A stretch of 42,156 nt of DNA from positions 1 through 42,156 of the forward strand of contig JAZQLP010000026.1 in assembly GCA_045542755.1 (NCBI GenBank), read 5' to 3'. The translations under genes were made by a program, and so were the position numbers. Source of the stretch: JAZQLP01 sp045542755 (GTDB lineage Bacteria; Bacillota; Clostridia; Oscillospirales; UBA644). The notes beneath the pieces are model-generated. The model was given only the letters and a program-made list of their open reading frames with translations. It was not told the origin of the DNA and made no database searches. Shown piece by piece: positions 40,677 to 42,156 of this stretch (positions within the stretch are counted from its first letter, which is position 1; the number at the start of each line of letters is the position of its first letter).

Positions 40677-41192
40677 ATGCAGTCGTTAGACATTATCTCC
40701 GTCAATCTGTGGCAGATACTTATTTCATTGGCTAACCTTACTCTTTTGTTTTTAATAATCAAGAAGTTCCTCTTCAAGCCTCTTCAAAAGATGCTTGATC
40801 AGAGAAAAGCCGAGCTTGACGGACAGTATTCCGCCGCGGCGCAGGCTGAACAGGAAGCTCTCGCGACAAAAGAGTCTTGGGAAAACAAGATGCAGACCGC
40901 TTCTGCAGAGGCTGATGCCATTATGCAGTCTGCTACCGAAAACGCAAAATGGCGCGGAGAAAAAATAGTAGCCGAGGCTCAGGATAAGGCGGACGGTATT
41001 ATCCGTCAGGCTGAAACCGAGGCTGAGCTTGAGCGTAAAAAGGCTCAGGCAGGCATTAAGCGCGAAATCGTAGACGTTTCTGCGGCACTTACAGAAAAGA
41101 TGCTTGGCAGAGAAATCAACGCGCAGGATCATCGTGCGCTGATAGATTCCTTTATTGAGGAAATAGGTGAAAACGATGACGGAAATGAGTAA
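40677..41192 (+). CDS. atpF: ATP synthase F0 subunit b
   Basis: Peripheral-stalk subunit of 171 residues: one N-terminal membrane helix (about 8-28; NLWQILISLANLTLLFLII) and a long, charged coiled coil (about 30-155) rich in Ala, Glu and Lys. GGAGAGAGG precedes the ATG, 17 nt after atpE. It ends with EEIGENDDGNE and overlaps atpH by 17 nt. Confidence 0.94.
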   Translation: MQSLDIISVNLWQILISLANLTLLFLIIKKFLFKPLQKMLDQRKAELDGQYSAAAQAEQEALATKESWENKMQTASAEADAIMQSATENAKWRGEKIVAEAQDKADGIIRQAETEAELERKKAQAGIKREIVDVSAALTEKMLGREINAQDHRALIDSFIEEIGENDDGNE

Positions 41193-41706
41193 AGAATACG
41201 CAACCGCCCTCTTTATGCTTAGTCGCGAGGTTGGGCGTGAAAAAGAATATTTGAAGGCGCTTAATAAGGTGATGGCGGCGTTTGATGAAGAACCGGATTA
41301 TCTGGAGTTTCTCTCTTCGCCCGCAATTCCTGTAAAAGAGCGTCTTACCGCCATTGAGTCGGCATTCGCAACTCTCCTTCCCGAGCACGTTCTGTCCTTT
41401 TTACAGCTTCTTTGTGAAAAGGGGAGAATAAGGGGTTTTAAGGAGGCTGTTGAGGAATACGACAGACTTCTCGATGCTTTTGAGAATATTTCCGTAGCAA
41501 AGGTTAAAAGTGCCGTTGCTCTTACGGATAAGGAGCAGGAGCGCCTTGTAGAGAAGCTTGAAAAGATGTGCGGACATACCGTTACCCTGGTTTGCGAGGT
41601 AGACGAGTCCCTTATGGGCGGTATTATCGTAGAGGTAGACGGTAAAGTTATGGACGGAAGCTTACGCAGCCGTTTGCACGAAGTAAAGGATGTGATTAGC
41701 AGATGA
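41176..41706 (+). CDS. atpH: ATP synthase F1 subunit delta
   Basis: Links the peripheral stalk to F1, 176 residues. The helical N terminus (SKEYATALFMLSREVG) and the C-terminal GGIIVEVDGKVMDGSLRSRL are family hallmarks. ATG 41176 is chosen for AGGTG 7 nt upstream; GTG 41167 and ATG 41185 are alternatives. It overlaps atpF and its TGA overlaps the atpA ATG by 4 nt (ATGA). Confidence 0.94.
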   Translation: MTEMSKEYATALFMLSREVGREKEYLKALNKVMAAFDEEPDYLEFLSSPAIPVKERLTAIESAFATLLPEHVLSFLQLLCEKGRIRGFKEAVEEYDRLLDAFENISVAKVKSAVALTDKEQERLVEKLEKMCGHTVTLVCEVDESLMGGIIVEVDGKVMDGSLRSRLHEVKDVISR

Positions 41707-42156
41707 GCTCAAGACCCGAAGAAATCAGTAACGTAATAAAAGAACAGATAAAGAACTACAGATCCCGTATCGAAATGAAGGAAACGGGCACCGTTATCCT
41801 CGTTGGTGACGGTATAGCAAGAGTTTACGGCCTTCGTGAGTGTATGGCCAGCGAGCTTTTGGAGTTTGAAGACGGCAGCTTCGGTATGGCCCAGAATCTT
41901 GAGGACGAAACCGTGTCTGTTGCTCTTCTTTCTGACAATAACAATATTCGTGAGGGTACCACCGTTCGCAGAACGGGTAAGGTTCTCTCCGTTCCCGTAG
42001 GCGAGGCCCTTCTTGGCCGAGTAGTAAACGCTCTCGGTGAGCCTATCGACGGAAAAGGTCCCGTAGCATATGCTACTACCCGCCCCATAGAATCTGAGGC
42101 TCCCGGTATTATTGAAAGAAAGAGCGTTTCCGTTCCTCTCCAGACTGGTATTAAGG
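41703..42156 (+). CDS. atpA: ATP synthase F1 subunit alpha, 3' end cut by window
   Basis: The first 151 codons of the alpha subunit. The N terminus MSSRPEEISNVIKEQIKNY is followed by TGTVILVGDGIARVYGL, EFEDGSFGMAQNLE and GRVVNALGEPIDGKGP; the nucleotide-binding P-loop lies beyond the window. The remaining subunits (gamma, beta, epsilon) should follow outside. Confidence 0.96.
   Translation, partial: MSSRPEEISNVIKEQIKNYRSRIEMKETGTVILVGDGIARVYGLRECMASELLEFEDGSFGMAQNLEDETVSVALLSDNNNIREGTTVRRTGKVLSVPVGEALLGRVVNALGEPIDGKGPVAYATTRPIESEAPGIIERKSVSVPLQTGIK

Noticed and set aside
1..42156. CRISPR array, prophage or transposon
   Set aside because: No regularly spaced direct repeats, integrase, transposase or phage structural genes were seen.

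Overview
The window reads as a chromosome segment of an anaerobic, Gram-positive-type bacterium of the Clostridia, most likely an uncultured gut commensal. The signs are strong AGGAGG-type ribosome binding sites, TTGACA-17-TATAAT promoters, intrinsic terminators, an oxygen-independent class III ribonucleotide reductase, a Na+-type ATP synthase c subunit, a Na+-pump decarboxylase beta subunit, L-fucose isomerase, a GH2 glycosidase and a very large peptidoglycan-directed lipoprotein. No species can be assigned from sequence reading alone. No prophage, transposase, CRISPR array or rRNA is visible; there is one tRNA.

Layout. 1-2600 (+): the end of trmD and then fucI. 2665-3702 (-): a secreted cysteine-repeat protein behind a perfect promoter, a 150-nt RNA whose 5' and 3' ends pair, a possible 31-codon leader peptide and an intrinsic terminator directly before the ribosome binding site. 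3724-10963 (-): a four-gene operon with a heterodimeric ABC exporter, an M29 aminopeptidase and a GH2 glycosidase. 11006-16388 (-): a Gfo/Idh/MocA oxidoreductase, nrdG, nrdD with a fused C-terminal redoxin domain, and trxB; two NrdR-box-like operators and a promoter set inside an inverted repeat precede nrdD.

16517-25874 (+): a long, tightly packed operon with metK, two tandem PHP phosphatases, an Lrp/AsnC regulator, an aminotransferase, a DUF362 ferredoxin-type protein, ispE and alaS. 25895-31343 (+): a HIT protein, a CofE-like protein and a 1433-residue lipoprotein that joins five BIG2 domains, a GHL10 glycosidase and an Amidase_3 domain. 31325-32722 (+): an oadB/oadG-like pair. 32733-36381 (-): typA and an M3 oligoendopeptidase. 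36434-38571 (+): tRNA-Arg, a GNAT-like protein and an XRE/TPR-like regulator. 38572-38830 is an unexplained hairpin-rich spacer. 38837-42156 (+): atpIBEFHA, cut by the window end.

How the genes work together. The c subunit carries two carboxylates (E31, E64) and an ETTGIY motif, as in Na+-coupled rotors, and the nearby decarboxylase beta subunit would pump Na+; together they suggest a sodium-based energy economy. The nrdD-redoxin fusion next to trxB suggests a class III reductase fed by NADPH/thioredoxin-type electrons instead of formate. The amidase and GHL10 domains in one lipoprotein suggest coupled removal of stem peptides and cleavage of the denuded glycan. The regions most likely to hold something undescribed are the leader RNA at 3440-3702, the spacer at 38572-38830, and the structured atpB-atpE spacer.
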